DNA of 43,363 nt, taken from Verrucomicrobiota bacterium. Its GTDB lineage: Bacteria > Verrucomicrobiota > Verrucomicrobiia > Limisphaerales > UBA8199. Below, piece after piece: positions 1 to 8,400 of this stretch. Each line of letters opens with the position of its first letter. Position 1 is the first letter of the stretch. The stretch covers positions 1 to 43,363 of the forward strand of contig PSRM01000011.1 in the NCBI GenBank assembly GCA_003176045.1, read 5' to 3'. A program made the position numbers and the translations under genes. Under the pieces are notes generated by a model. That model was not told where the DNA came from, ran no database searches, and worked only from the letters and a program-made list of their open reading frames with translations.

Positions 1-45
1 CTGCAAAACCCTTATGCGTCGGTTCGATTCCGACCCTCGCCTCCA
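1..45 (+). tRNA. 3' part of tRNA-Cys (GCA), cut by window edge
   Basis: Bases 1-7 form an anticodon loop reading CTGCAAA with anticodon GCA. The 3' anticodon-stem strand (8-12), five-base variable loop (13-17), T arm (18-34, GTCGG/CCGAC around TTCGATT), acceptor strand (35-41), discriminator T42 and encoded CCA (43-45) follow in exact canonical spacing. U73 is the cysteine identity base, which supports the assignment. The 5' half lies outside the window. An integrase gene starts 163 bases downstream in the same direction, so this tRNA end is probably the attachment site of the island. Confidence 0.93.
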
Positions 46-90
46 AGCCTAAGTGCTTGTGCACCAAAGGCTTATCTTCGGCAGAAGCCC

Positions 91-176
91 AAAACGGGCA
101 CCAAAACGGGCACCAAATTCTCTACGGACGCGTAATCGTGCCAACACTAGGCCAACACGTCCGTAACACCGTAACA
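91..176. repeat. Three pairs of direct repeats between tRNA and integrase
   Basis: AAAACGGGCACC occurs twice in tandem (91-102, 103-114). GCCAACAC occurs twice at 11-base phase (140-147, 151-158). CCGTAACA occurs twice in tandem (161-168, 169-176). Repeats between an attachment site and its integrase are commonly arm-type recombinase sites, excisionase sites or operators. This assignment is inferred from position only. Confidence 0.6.
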
Positions 177-207
177 GTTGGGAGACTTTCTCTTGTAGCC
201 TGCACGA

Positions 208-1293
208 ATGGCTATGAAGAAACGTTTCCGTTTGATCTACCGGGCTGACCGGTGTCGGACTTTTTATTGTGTGGACTCTGAGACGGGAAAGCGCTGGAGC
301 CTCATGACCAAGGATCGCGATGCAGCCGAGCAAATCGTTCTGGCTAAGAACCAATCCCTCCGCCAGCCAACCCTGAATCTTCAAATCGCCAAAGCTTACC
401 TGGCCGGAACGGATCCGGAAGTTTCAGCGCGCACTTGGCAGAATGCACTGGACGCTCTGATCGAAACCAAGCACGGCTCAACCAAGGAGCGCTGGGTTCG
501 CGCAGCGAAGGACAAGGCGCTGGATGGGATACGGAGGAAAACCATTATCGAAACTCAGGCAGAGAATCTCTTGCAGGCGCTCAAGGCCGGGACGGTGAGT
601 ACAAACGTCCATCTGCGTAAGCTGCATAATTTCTGCCTATCCATGAACTGGCTGCCCTGGCCCCTAATCCCGAAAAGGCTATGGCCGGAAATCCGGTTCC
701 GTCCTAAGCGCGCCATCACGCACCAAGAGCATTTGTTGATAATTGACCGAGAGAAGAATCCAGAGCGTCGGGGTTTTTATGAACTCTGCTGGCATCTAGG
801 TGGAGCCCAGGGAGACATAGCCAGTCTCAAAGCCGAAGACATCGACTGGCAGAATTATGTCATTGGTTACGCCCGCAGGAAAACCGGCAGCCTGGCCTTC
901 ATCCATTTTGGCTCGGAGATTGAAACGGTTCTGAGGAAGCGTCCCGCCAATGGGCCTTTGTTCCCATACTTGGAGAGAGTTCGTGCCGGCGACCGCGCAA
1001 CAGAGTTCAGACAGCGCTGCGAAGGATTGGGAATCAAAGGTGTGACCCTGCATTCATATCGTTACGCGTGGGCAGAACGAGCCCGCAAAGCTGGGTACCC
1101 TGAACGCTTTGCGCAGGAAGCGCTCGGGCACAATAGCAAGGCAGTGCACCGGGCTTACGCTAAGCGTGCGCAGGTGACCCTACCATCTTTGGAGCAATAC
1201 GAGCGAAACTTGGCACAACAGAACATCATCCCACTGGGTTTGCAAACGGGGTGCACCCTAGTAGGGAATGACTATCATCGCTGCACTGGGTAA
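208..1293 (+). CDS. Tyrosine recombinase / site-specific integrase
   Basis: A 361-residue phage-type integrase, the expected length for the family. The C-terminal catalytic domain shows HSYR (box II His and Arg), LGHNS (the second conserved His) and a downstream nucleophile candidate in VHRAYAK. Where most relatives carry the first catalytic Arg, this protein reads GGAQGDIASL, so Gln replaces Arg. I recall similar variants in Verrucomicrobia and Planctomycetes, but activity is not proven. The start ATG at 208 is the first in frame and gives a basic N-terminus suited to arm-site binding. Lying next to the tRNA-Cys end, it most likely integrates and excises this island. No Shine-Dalgarno is obvious. 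Confidence 0.9.
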   Translation: MAMKKRFRLIYRADRCRTFYCVDSETGKRWSLMTKDRDAAEQIVLAKNQSLRQPTLNLQIAKAYLAGTDPEVSARTWQNALDALIETKHGSTKERWVRAAKDKALDGIRRKTIIETQAENLLQALKAGTVSTNVHLRKLHNFCLSMNWLPWPLIPKRLWPEIRFRPKRAITHQEHLLIIDREKNPERRGFYELCWHLGGAQGDIASLKAEDIDWQNYVIGYARRKTGSLAFIHFGSEIETVLRKRPANGPLFPYLERVRAGDRATEFRQRCEGLGIKGVTLHSYRYAWAERARKAGYPERFAQEALGHNSKAVHRAYAKRAQVTLPSLEQYERNLAQQNIIPLGLQTGCTLVGNDYHRCTG

Positions 1294-1379
1294 TGGCCCG
1301 TGCAAGAAGGTGCAGGTGCTCGTGCTCAAACCGGCAGCCCTCACACGACCCCGAGTTGACAAAGCATTCTTGCTTTTGA

Positions 1380-1631
1380 TCAAGGCGCCGCACCATCCGT
1401 CTCGACAGCCCCAATATCGCTCCCATCCCCGCCCGGAGCACGTGAAACGAGCCTGCGCTTGGGTCGGGGGTGCCCGCGTTGGTCGGTGTGGACGCCGAAA
1501 CATTTGCCCTGGTCGATCGCCGGACTTCCGGTTAAGAGTAGATGAGTTTGCGTGAAGCCACCATTCATCTGTAACGGGCCGAGGAGCGGATCGATCGGCG
1601 ATGACTTAGCGTCAAAGTACGCGGCCTTCAA
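1380..1631 (-). pseudogene. C-terminal remnant of a choice-of-anchor-Q surface protein
   Basis: On the minus strand the frame reads LGPLQMNGGFTQTHLLLTGS, then PAIDQG, TDQRGHPRP and GGDGSDIGAVE. This is the typical C-terminal signature of choice-of-anchor-Q, beta-helix-type secreted proteins (usually LGPLQ-NGG-T, GSPAIDAG, TDQRG-RP, DIGAFE). Only about 80 residues remain. The rest of the protein is missing upstream, where replication genes begin about 90 bases away, so it is a decayed fragment rather than a working gene. Such proteins normally reach several hundred residues. The surrounding 1294-1717 stretch shows nothing else I can support. Confidence 0.7.
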
Positions 1632-1717
1632 GGTCCAAGCGCTTGCCGCAGACCAAGGGTAGAACCCCAGTCAGTCTCGATAGGCGAGGCCTCGTGAGCC
1701 TCATGAGCAGAAACCAA

Positions 1718-2857
1718 TCAATCCGGTCCAATAATCCCTAGCTCCTCGTTCGTGGGGAGATCAAGGCCTTCTTTTTCGATAAGGCCATCAGGAGGCGCGG
1801 ATGCCACCGCGTAACAGCGGGAAAGATGGTTGCGATGGCCGGGTGGGACAGACACGTACTGCTGTGACGGTCGTAGGAACCACAGATACTTACTCCCGTC
1901 CTGAACCTCTCCATCGCGCTGTGCCCGGAGTATAAACTTCCCATCCGGGACCTTTTGCAAATCCGCGAGCTTGGACTCGAATTGAGCAGATTCGAGCAAG
2001 CCGTTTTTCTTTGATTCCCATAGCTCAGCCATTTTCTGTGCCTTGCGTTCGTCGCGCTGAACCTCAACAATATTGTGAGCGTTGGCGATGATCTCGAACG
2101 CCCCTGCCACGCTGCGTTTGCCGCCCGGCTCCTTCTTATTCTCACCTTTGTTCTGGTGGACCACCACATGAATGTGGACGTCCAGTTCCATCGCCAATCC
2201 AGCAAAGAATGTGATCGCGTCCGCCTGTTGCGCGTAGTCGTCTTTGGGTATCCCCAATCGCATAAAATTGTCTATGACGATTTGTGTGATTCCGTGCCGG
2301 TGACGCGCCCACCGTATGTCGTCGCCCAGATCACGCCAGCGGGCAATGCCTACATGATCGTACAACCAGAGCTTGGGCGCGAACCACCTGAAGCACTGGT
2401 CAGCATGCCGACGGCAGGCTTCGTCATAACTGGCCCTGTCCTCATCTGTAGCACATTTGTTGAGCTCCTTTTCATCCCTTAGTAAGGCACCCCAAGACTG
2501 CCTGGAGATTTTCTTGAGCGTTTTTTTAGGCTTCACTTCCATCGAAGCAACCAGAACCTTCTCCCCGAGGCTCATCAAATGGACTAAGACAAAGTTCAAT
2601 AGCGTCGTCTTTCCAGATTTTTCGATGCCGGTCCACACTGTCAGCTCGCCTGGGCGGATTTTCCAAGGAAAACCGAATGGAAGCTCTAGGCCAGGCTCCA
2701 GCTCCCCTTCAAACCATTCCGCGATGAACTGGTCGTAGAACGACGCAGCAGATTTAATTTTTTCCGGTGCAAAATCTCGCGCGGACTCCAGGCAGGTCAG
2801 TACATTCTCCGCGGGGACTCCCGCCATCAAACAATCATTGATATCCTTCAAGCTCAT
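1718..2857 (-). CDS. RecA/DnaB-like replicative helicase-type ATPase
   Basis: A 379-residue P-loop ATPase. The Walker A motif is GIEKSGKTT (about residues 77-85) and the Walker B strand is TQIVIDNF (about 191-198). The layout fits the DnaB/Twinkle C-terminal RecA fold, including ELTVWTG before the P-loop. It overlaps the primase gene upstream by four bases (ATGA), so the two are translationally coupled. They look like a split version of a T7 gp4/Twinkle-type primase-helicase. The likely role is DNA unwinding during replication of the element. It could instead be a RepA-like ATPase. Hexamer formation is family knowledge, not visible here. Confidence 0.8.
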   Translation of the reverse strand: MSLKDINDCLMAGVPAENVLTCLESARDFAPEKIKSAASFYDQFIAEWFEGELEPGLELPFGFPWKIRPGELTVWTGIEKSGKTTLLNFVLVHLMSLGEKVLVASMEVKPKKTLKKISRQSWGALLRDEKELNKCATDEDRASYDEACRRHADQCFRWFAPKLWLYDHVGIARWRDLGDDIRWARHRHGITQIVIDNFMRLGIPKDDYAQQADAITFFAGLAMELDVHIHVVVHQNKGENKKEPGGKRSVAGAFEIIANAHNIVEVQRDERKAQKMAELWESKKNGLLESAQFESKLADLQKVPDGKFILRAQRDGEVQDGSKYLWFLRPSQQYVSVPPGHRNHLSRCYAVASAPPDGLIEKEGLDLPTNEELGIIGPD

Positions 2858-3861
2858 GCCCTCCTCTCTCCCACTGGCGCCAGTGGCATTTCAACCAGCC
2901 GGCAACGCCGTGGTCCAATCTCCGTTATGATGTCCGCCGCCGCCCGCCGTCCCGCATCGTCCGCATCCATCCCCACGTAGATCGTCTCAAAACCCTCCAA
3001 GAAATCCCAACAGCGGTCAATCCACTCCCGGTTAGGGCTCGGCTGCGTCTTTTGCATTCCCTTCCACTTGGCCCCGAACGGCACGCTTACTGGGACCACA
3101 CCCCATTCCTCGCAGCCGTAAGTCAACCAAGTCAGTGCGTCCTTCTCGCCCTCACAAATAAGCACGCTCCGTGCGTTCCTGAATTCGGCCCGCATTGCCA
3201 AGTGCATCCCCCACAACGATTTTTCTGGCCCTTTCGATGTCCACTCGCGTTTCTTCCCATCAATTCGTTCCAGCGCCTCAAACTTGAGCCAGTCCGGGGC
3301 CGTTCCAGTGCCTAGAATTGCGGTCCGCTCATTCTCGTCCGCCGGTGCAAAGTAGGGATAGACGATGACCCATTGGCCTTTGCTTACAACTTGTCGCACA
3401 TCGAACCACTCTAGCGCGGCTGGCGCGATTTTTCGCTGCCCCACCAGGAAGTTCCAGACTGGACCGCTCTGAGTAATGGGCTCGCATTTCGCCCAGGTCC
3501 TCGCCACCTCCTCCCACATAACAACTTCCGGGCGCCGGTCAACATAGGCCGTGGCGTTCTTCACGCGTTTGTCGAAATCGTCCGGGATTCCGAGAAAGTT
3601 TTTTGCCTCCACAATTGCAACTTTGAACTGGATGTTCCGGGCTTCGCACCACATCCCCATCAAGTTTTTACCACCGCGTCCGTCTGCAAAGTCTTTCCAC
3701 ACCCCAGGTTTAGCCAAACATACTTTGAGACTTCTACCTGGCTTGCCATCTATCCTGCCGCAGACCCATTCATTACCTTCGCGCTTGCCGTTCGGCAGGA
3801 GATGTTGGCAAATTTCGAGCACACGCTCCCGGAGCTTTATTTCAATATCCATCCAGTGCAT
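2854..3861 (-). CDS. Toprim-domain DNA primase
   Basis: A 335-residue protein with a C-terminal Toprim core. LICEGEKDAL (about residues 235-244) supplies the catalytic Glu, and YVGMDADDAG (about 295-304) supplies the DxD metal ligands. The N-terminal 100 residues resemble the module that precedes phage and plasmid primases, but no four-cysteine zinc finger is visible, so template recognition may differ from DnaG. The gene ends in a four-base overlap with the DnaB-like ATPase gene. The pair probably primes and unwinds the element's own origin. Phage satellites and integrative elements often carry such a pair next to their integrase. Confidence 0.83.
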   Translation of the reverse strand: MHWMDIEIKLRERVLEICQHLLPNGKREGNEWVCGRIDGKPGRSLKVCLAKPGVWKDFADGRGGKNLMGMWCEARNIQFKVAIVEAKNFLGIPDDFDKRVKNATAYVDRRPEVVMWEEVARTWAKCEPITQSGPVWNFLVGQRKIAPAALEWFDVRQVVSKGQWVIVYPYFAPADENERTAILGTGTAPDWLKFEALERIDGKKREWTSKGPEKSLWGMHLAMRAEFRNARSVLICEGEKDALTWLTYGCEEWGVVPVSVPFGAKWKGMQKTQPSPNREWIDRCWDFLEGFETIYVGMDADDAGRRAAADIITEIGPRRCRLVEMPLAPVGERRA

Positions 3862-3914
3862 CTTTGTTCCTCCTGGTTTTTGATTCTAAGTTTAGATTGC
3901 GTGGCTCCGATCGT

Positions 3915-4781
3915 TTACTGTCCGTGCGCCGCAAGCCACGCCTGGCATTTTTTTAATGTTTCGCCGTCGCCGGTTTCTGCCGCGCCGGTCGCGATGCCTT
4001 TAATACTCTCAAGATCGAGGCTGTCCCACTCTGGAGGCCAGAATCGCTCGCGAGTCGGCTCGCCGGCGACATTTTTTGCGGGTCTCAGCCGCCGACCAAC
4101 TAGCATCCTGCTACGCATAGCCGCCCTCCAGTCCCGTACTGTGGCGTGGTCTTTAATCCAGAAACCTTGGGGATCTTTGGTCGCCTCGAAGTGATTCCAA
4201 GCTTCCTTTACCTCATCGGCGGTATAGCCTTCGGCAGCGTCCGTTAGGGCAGCCCTAGCCTGCTCGTAAGTTGGGAAGGCGCAGATCTCTTCTTTTTTTA
4301 TTCCTTGTTCATTGGTTTCCTTGTTTAGTGCATTTCTACTGCTCATTTGCTGCATTTCTGCTGCATTCTCCCTGTTTTCCTCTGGATCAAGCTCAACTCT
4401 GGTGCGCGCAATTTCCTGCAATCTCTCCAGGCACGCGTCTTGGTAATCGCAATAATTCGTGATCGTGATGATCGTGGTGTCGTTATCTACCTCCGTAGTG
4501 ATTCGCCCGTGTTTTTCCAGCCGTTTGAGGAATGCCTTCACCTTGGTGCGGCTCCAGCCCCATCGTTCCGCGAGCTTTAGTTGACTCCAACCGACTTGCC
4601 CACGGTGAATCGGGATCCGAATCCCGCGCACATCCAACTCAGACTCGAAATCATTCGCCAAGCCAATTAAATCAACCCACGCTGCCCCATCGTGAAAGCC
4701 GTTGCGACCGCTTACAGTCCACAGTGGGCTCCAGAACAGCTCTCTCACAATTAGCACTGCACTGTCCTTGATAACCTTCAT
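3915..4781 (-). CDS. Replisome-organiser-like winged-helix protein
   Basis: A 288-residue protein encoded just before the primase. Residues about 65-95 (WSQLKLAERWGWSRTKVKAF and the following LKRLEKHGRI) form a clear winged-helix DNA-binding unit. This is followed by TTIITITNYCDYQ, a beta-wing pattern seen in phage replication-initiation proteins. The C-terminal half (about 165-225, YEQARAALTDAAEGYTADEV onward) resembles the helical part of DnaD/DnaT-like helicase loaders. The likely job is origin recognition and loading of the neighbouring helicase. The family call rests on motif shape and gene order. It overlaps the small upstream gene by four bases. Confidence 0.6.
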   Translation of the reverse strand: MKVIKDSAVLIVRELFWSPLWTVSGRNGFHDGAAWVDLIGLANDFESELDVRGIRIPIHRGQVGWSQLKLAERWGWSRTKVKAFLKRLEKHGRITTEVDNDTTIITITNYCDYQDACLERLQEIARTRVELDPEENRENAAEMQQMSSRNALNKETNEQGIKKEEICAFPTYEQARAALTDAAEGYTADEVKEAWNHFEATKDPQGFWIKDHATVRDWRAAMRSRMLVGRRLRPAKNVAGEPTRERFWPPEWDSLDLESIKGIATGAAETGDGETLKKCQAWLAAHGQ

Positions 4782-5122
4782 GATGATATCCTGCCTCCGT
4801 CGGACGCTTCCGAGGTCAGGCTTACTTCTTTCGAGGCCGAGCCGGTGGCTGATCGGCCAGCGTTCTTGTCCTTCCAGTATTTCACGATTGTGTCACAGGC
4901 CCTGCCGAGCCACCGGGGGTCCGAACGAAGCTTCTCGAGCTCGACTAGGGCAAAGTACTTAGAACCCGACAACGGAGGGTGCCCCAAAGGTTTGAGTAAC
5001 CCGAGTGATGCCAGCACCGATACATCGTGATCGCTGAAACCCAGGTACCAGCCGGTTTCTGCTATCGTGAGCCGCGCCGGTTGGATTGCTAGGGACAAGA
5101 ATTCCCTCCGGTCCGTATTCAT
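4778..5122 (-). CDS. Small HTH protein, possible excisionase or regulator
   Basis: About 114 residues. LTIAETGWYLGFSDHDVSVL followed by ASLGLLKPLG and GSKYFALVELEKL has the helix-turn-helix plus wing pattern of MerR/excisionase-type small DNA-binding proteins. I chose the ATG at 5122 because the longer reading (start 5155) adds an unlikely leader and skips a good ATG. It is the first gene of the replication block and overlaps the replisome-organiser-like gene by four bases. Plausible roles are excisionase, replication control or transcription control of the block. I cannot separate these. Intergenic bases 5123-5348 show no clear feature. Confidence 0.55.
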   Translation of the reverse strand: MNTDRREFLSLAIQPARLTIAETGWYLGFSDHDVSVLASLGLLKPLGHPPLSGSKYFALVELEKLRSDPRWLGRACDTIVKYWKDKNAGRSATGSASKEVSLTSEASDGGRISS

Positions 5123-5348
5123 CGGCGCCTCCTGGACCAACCGACAAAACGCCAAACAGAAGTTGCTTGGACAGTCGCTGCCCGAGCCTCAGAGCTACGC
5201 GCAGTGCGCACGTGGGCGGCCTCGCCCAGGTGGATGCCGCTTTTCAATTCGTGCAATTCGTTCATACGATTGCAACGATTTTGACACCTTTTTGCGGTTG
5301 CGGGCTATGGCCGCATTCTCCACCTGTTTTCGGGAAACCGACCGGCTT

Positions 5349-6527
5349 TCAGGCAAATAGCTTCCGCTCGAATTCCTTGGGATTACATTCCAACTGCTTT
5401 AAAAGCCGCTTTGCCTGACCCTTGGCTTTGCTCCACGCGCCAAACGAGGTATAATCGGGTATTAGGCCGGGTCCCGTACAACTGTTTTTCTGCGCATAGT
5501 AGTTCAAGTCAGCTATAGCTCCCTCGAATTTAATGTTGGCACGATTTCGAGCCTCGTCTAGCCGGTTAGTGGCTAACAACTTCAGCCAATTATACGCCGG
5601 GTTCGCAGCGTTTGCCCGTGGCGCACGAGGCCACTTTTTCGCTTCACGCCGGACCCACGACTTCAATTCTGAGATAATCCGCTCGACCCCAGCGCGTGCA
5701 AAATTTGGAGTAAGAATGTAATCAGAATCTCTCAGGTATCGGTCCAGGAAATCTACCGGCTCGTGGTCCATATCATATTCGCCGAGAATCTTGCGTTTGG
5801 CCTCGGCTGCCGACCGAATGTAGATGTGCCGGCCACGCTGTGCTTCGAAACGCACCCAACCCAGACGACGCAACTGGGCATTTCTGGATATTGTTTGCAG
5901 AAACGAGTCCTCAAGAAGCATTCGATTAAGTCGAATCAAATCTTCACCTCCCACTTTCTGTTTCACCAATGATAGAATTTCTGCACTCAGCGGCACGCCG
6001 GCAAATCGCTTCTGGTCATAAATGCAGTCGCCTTCCAGGACCCTGTTAAGCTCCTCGATCAAAACCGCCAGTTTCGGCTCGCTGTTAGCAACTTGGGTAG
6101 GACTAATGTTTTCTCCAGATTCGGAGCCCATCAAAAGCGTGCGAGTTTCAGCTGAAAATCGATGCCACAAATATGTACAGATCGGCCTGCTAGGATTCGT
6201 CAATTCCGCGACGAAAGAGCCGAGATCCTTGATATCGCTTTGAGTAAATCGCACGTAAGAGACTTTATTGGCGGTCAGCCAGGGAAGTGACAAATCGGCT
6301 CCAGGAAGAAGTGTGATCTTGCTGATCGTGCCTGCTCCTGCCCGCATGGCCCACGCCCAACCGTTAGAATCCGAAGCTATTGCAGGAACGCTCCGTAGGT
6401 ATTCCCAGAGACAGGCGAAACGACATTCCTGCTCTGGCACACGGCGAAAATCCCATTCCTCGGCCCGTGGAAGCCAGCTCGCCACAGGAGCATCATTGTT
6501 GCTTTTTCCATCAGAGTTCTCGCTCAT
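5349..6527 (-). CDS. Hypothetical protein of 392 residues
   Basis: I do not recognise the family. The protein opens with a hydrophilic leader, then a Trp/Arg-rich stretch containing WDFRRVPEQECRFACLWEYL. The C-terminal half is basic and helical (KSWVRREAKKWPRAP, and KAKGQAKRLLKQLE near the end), suggesting nucleic-acid contact. No P-loop, nuclease or membrane segment is visible. I use the ATG at 6527 rather than the GTG just before it. The gene sits 72 bases downstream of an XRE-type regulator on the same strand, so the two may form one transcript. Upstream at 6529-6540 lies a small inverted repeat (ACAAG/CTTGT) that could be an operator. Confidence 0.6.
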   Translation of the reverse strand: MSENSDGKSNNDAPVASWLPRAEEWDFRRVPEQECRFACLWEYLRSVPAIASDSNGWAWAMRAGAGTISKITLLPGADLSLPWLTANKVSYVRFTQSDIKDLGSFVAELTNPSRPICTYLWHRFSAETRTLLMGSESGENISPTQVANSEPKLAVLIEELNRVLEGDCIYDQKRFAGVPLSAEILSLVKQKVGGEDLIRLNRMLLEDSFLQTISRNAQLRRLGWVRFEAQRGRHIYIRSAAEAKRKILGEYDMDHEPVDFLDRYLRDSDYILTPNFARAGVERIISELKSWVRREAKKWPRAPRANAANPAYNWLKLLATNRLDEARNRANIKFEGAIADLNYYAQKNSCTGPGLIPDYTSFGAWSKAKGQAKRLLKQLECNPKEFERKLFA

Positions 6528-6599
6528 CACAAGAACTTGTAGGCTGGACCATTCTTGCCGCCCAAGTCAATTCCGACGCCTGTCCCGGCTGTTCCGATT

Positions 6600-6863
6600 T
6601 CAGATCCCTGCGGATTCAATTTGCTCGAACTCTCGCATGAGCTCCTTAGACACGAGATCAGGCCTGGCTCTACATGCTCTGCAGATCGAATAGAATTCTA
6701 CGACATCAAGGCGGCGCTCACCGAGCTCCAACCGCCCGATTAAGTTTCGCTCACGGCCAACCTTGGCCGCTAATTGGCGTTGTGTAAGACCGGCGGCTTT
6801 TCGCATTTCCACTAACAGGCTACACAAGCGTTGGCTCTGGCGGGAATAGATTGTCTTATCCAC
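6600..6863 (-). CDS. XRE-family transcriptional regulator
   Basis: A short protein with one Cro/CI-type HTH: MRKAAGLTQRQLAAKVGRER followed by IGRLELGERRLDVVEFYSIC. The TQRQLA helix, the glycine turn and the LELGERR recognition-helix end are classic. The start is uncertain. The frame runs to a TTG at 6899, a GTG at 6863 gives about 87 residues, and an internal ATG near 6806 would leave only the HTH core. It is divergent to the Sel1 gene at 6926 and upstream of the unknown gene ending at 5349. A role as local repressor of the island is likely but inferred. Confidence 0.75.
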   Translation of the reverse strand: MDKTIYSRQSQRLCSLLVEMRKAAGLTQRQLAAKVGRERNLIGRLELGERRLDVVEFYSICRACRARPDLVSKELMREFEQIESAGI

Positions 6864-6925
6864 GCACCCATGCTGCGAACAACATAGGCTTGCACCCAAA
6901 ATGCGAGCAAACCATACTGCCTTCC

Positions 6926-7948
6926 ATGTATTGGGCTACTCTCAGAACCAATGATGGGGCGTTTCTAGCAAGATCGCGCGGCAACATTCGTTGGATAGAG
7001 ACGTTGGCCAAATTCGCTCTTCGCCTTGTATCGCTTCTGGAAGTCTCGGCTCTTCTGATTACGCCTAAAGTCACACACGCAGGTCCGAGTGGTCCTGTAG
7101 ATCAACTTGAGACGCGAGCCGCGGCCGGAGACTCGAATTCGCAAGCCGTTCTGGCCTCAGAGTATGAATTTGGAGAGAGGCGCACTCAAGACTTCACAAA
7201 GGCCTTTTATTGGTATTCTCGCGCAGCTGCGCAAACCAACCTAAACGGAGAGCTAGGGGTTGGGAACGCCTATCTTACCGGCCATGGTGTGGAGCGCAAC
7301 GAAGCCATAGCCGATGCTTTAACAATCAAACTTGCGAGTGAAGGTGCAACCCGGAGCTACAGGGGGGCAGGCATAGCCCTCGAAATTAGAGGGATGCGAG
7401 CTGGTGAACAGTTCATCAAGGAGCCTTTGTATCTTTCCGAAGCTCGGCCTAAGTCGCGGTTCCAACCATACTTTATTCAAGCTTACAAATGGTTCAACCT
7501 CGCCTGTGTTGAGGGAGATCCGGACGCCCCAAAAGATCGTGCAGAGGTATTAGACATGATGACTGAGGAGTCAATCAAAGCAGGTCAGGAGGCATCAGCT
7601 GCATTTAAGCCAGTCCCTCGCACAGGGTTGCAATTTGATGCCTCAGGCAAGCTCGTTTGCTCCTCCTCCTTAAACCTTCAGGGGACCGACTTCTTATCGG
7701 GGCTTCCAAGCGCGAGTCGATTGCCCTCGCAAGCTGAGCTGAACGATGCATTCGCTCGTCGCCTCGCCCGCGCTTCAAACGGCCCACCTTGGGAACAGTT
7801 CGATATCGGAATTGATTACATTCGAGGGCTTGGCGTCCAGACCAACCTGGACTTGGGGCTTTTTTGGGTTCGCAAGGCCGAAACGCAAGGATTCCCTGAG
7901 GCTAAGGAATTCCTCCGTACGAACTCGTTGAAGAGTTCACCTCGATGA
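6926..7948 (+). CDS. Secreted Sel1-repeat protein
   Basis: About 340 residues. After a basic segment there is a hydrophobic stretch (LAKFALRLVSLLEVSALL) ending near THAG, which looks like a signal peptide. Sel1-like helical repeats follow: AVLASEYEFGERRTQDFTKA, then FYWYSRAAAQ and GELGVGNAYLTGHGVERNEA. Another repeat lies near the C-terminus (FDIGIDYIRGLGVQTNLDLG). Sel1 repeats form alpha-solenoids that bind protein partners. I prefer the ATG at 6926 over the TTG frame start at 6851. The gene has no functional link to its neighbours that I can see and may be host or cargo DNA between island modules. Confidence 0.72.
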   Translation: MYWATLRTNDGAFLARSRGNIRWIETLAKFALRLVSLLEVSALLITPKVTHAGPSGPVDQLETRAAAGDSNSQAVLASEYEFGERRTQDFTKAFYWYSRAAAQTNLNGELGVGNAYLTGHGVERNEAIADALTIKLASEGATRSYRGAGIALEIRGMRAGEQFIKEPLYLSEARPKSRFQPYFIQAYKWFNLACVEGDPDAPKDRAEVLDMMTEESIKAGQEASAAFKPVPRTGLQFDASGKLVCSSSLNLQGTDFLSGLPSASRLPSQAELNDAFARRLARASNGPPWEQFDIGIDYIRGLGVQTNLDLGLFWVRKAETQGFPEAKEFLRTNSLKSSPR

Positions 7949-8400
7949 CTATAGAGATTGTGATGGATTGATTGAAGGGGAGTGAGCAGGCAGGGTCTAA
8001 CTTCGATGCAAAACTTGAGAGGGGCTGGTCCAGGTTCGGGCGTTTCGTCCTTTCACTGAGCGCATTGCATCTTGACATTCCCTCAGCCAAGGGAGTCATA
8101 TAACTCTCCACGATCGGAGTGCGCGTATCGTGAGGACCTAGAGGGGATTTTGAATTTCGACTTTCGAATTCCAAAATCATACCCCCCATTTGGGCGCTAT
8201 GGGGTTGTTTCGTGGTGTTTCCGGGCAATCCCCATTTAACCCGGTGAACACGGGGCCGCGTGCATTTGCTGACAGGGTAAAAAACCGCGTGCGCAAAGGT
8301 GCAAGTCTGCCCGTCGCGCGTGAATCTAGCGCGTCCGTGGGGCGGGTCCGTTAGTGCCAGCGGGTAGCTTGCACCCTGCCTCACTCAACATCAAAACAGT
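7949..8400. other. Gene-free stretch with an inverted repeat
   Basis: No convincing gene. Bases 8146-8178 form an inverted repeat with 14-base arms, 12 of 14 matching, around a five-base loop (outer arms GATTTTG/CAAAATC). A TTGACA hexamer at 8072-8077 has no well-spaced -10 box. This stretch separates the mixed-composition left end from the G-rich gene at 8401. Confidence 0.55.

Noticed and set aside
1..45. Search for a second copy of the tRNA-Cys 3' end as the far attachment site
   Set aside because: No matching copy was found by eye in the rest of the window, so the element boundary is not inside it.
7902..8384. Minus-strand frame of 160 residues
   Set aside because: No domain, unusual composition and no start signal; likely chance.
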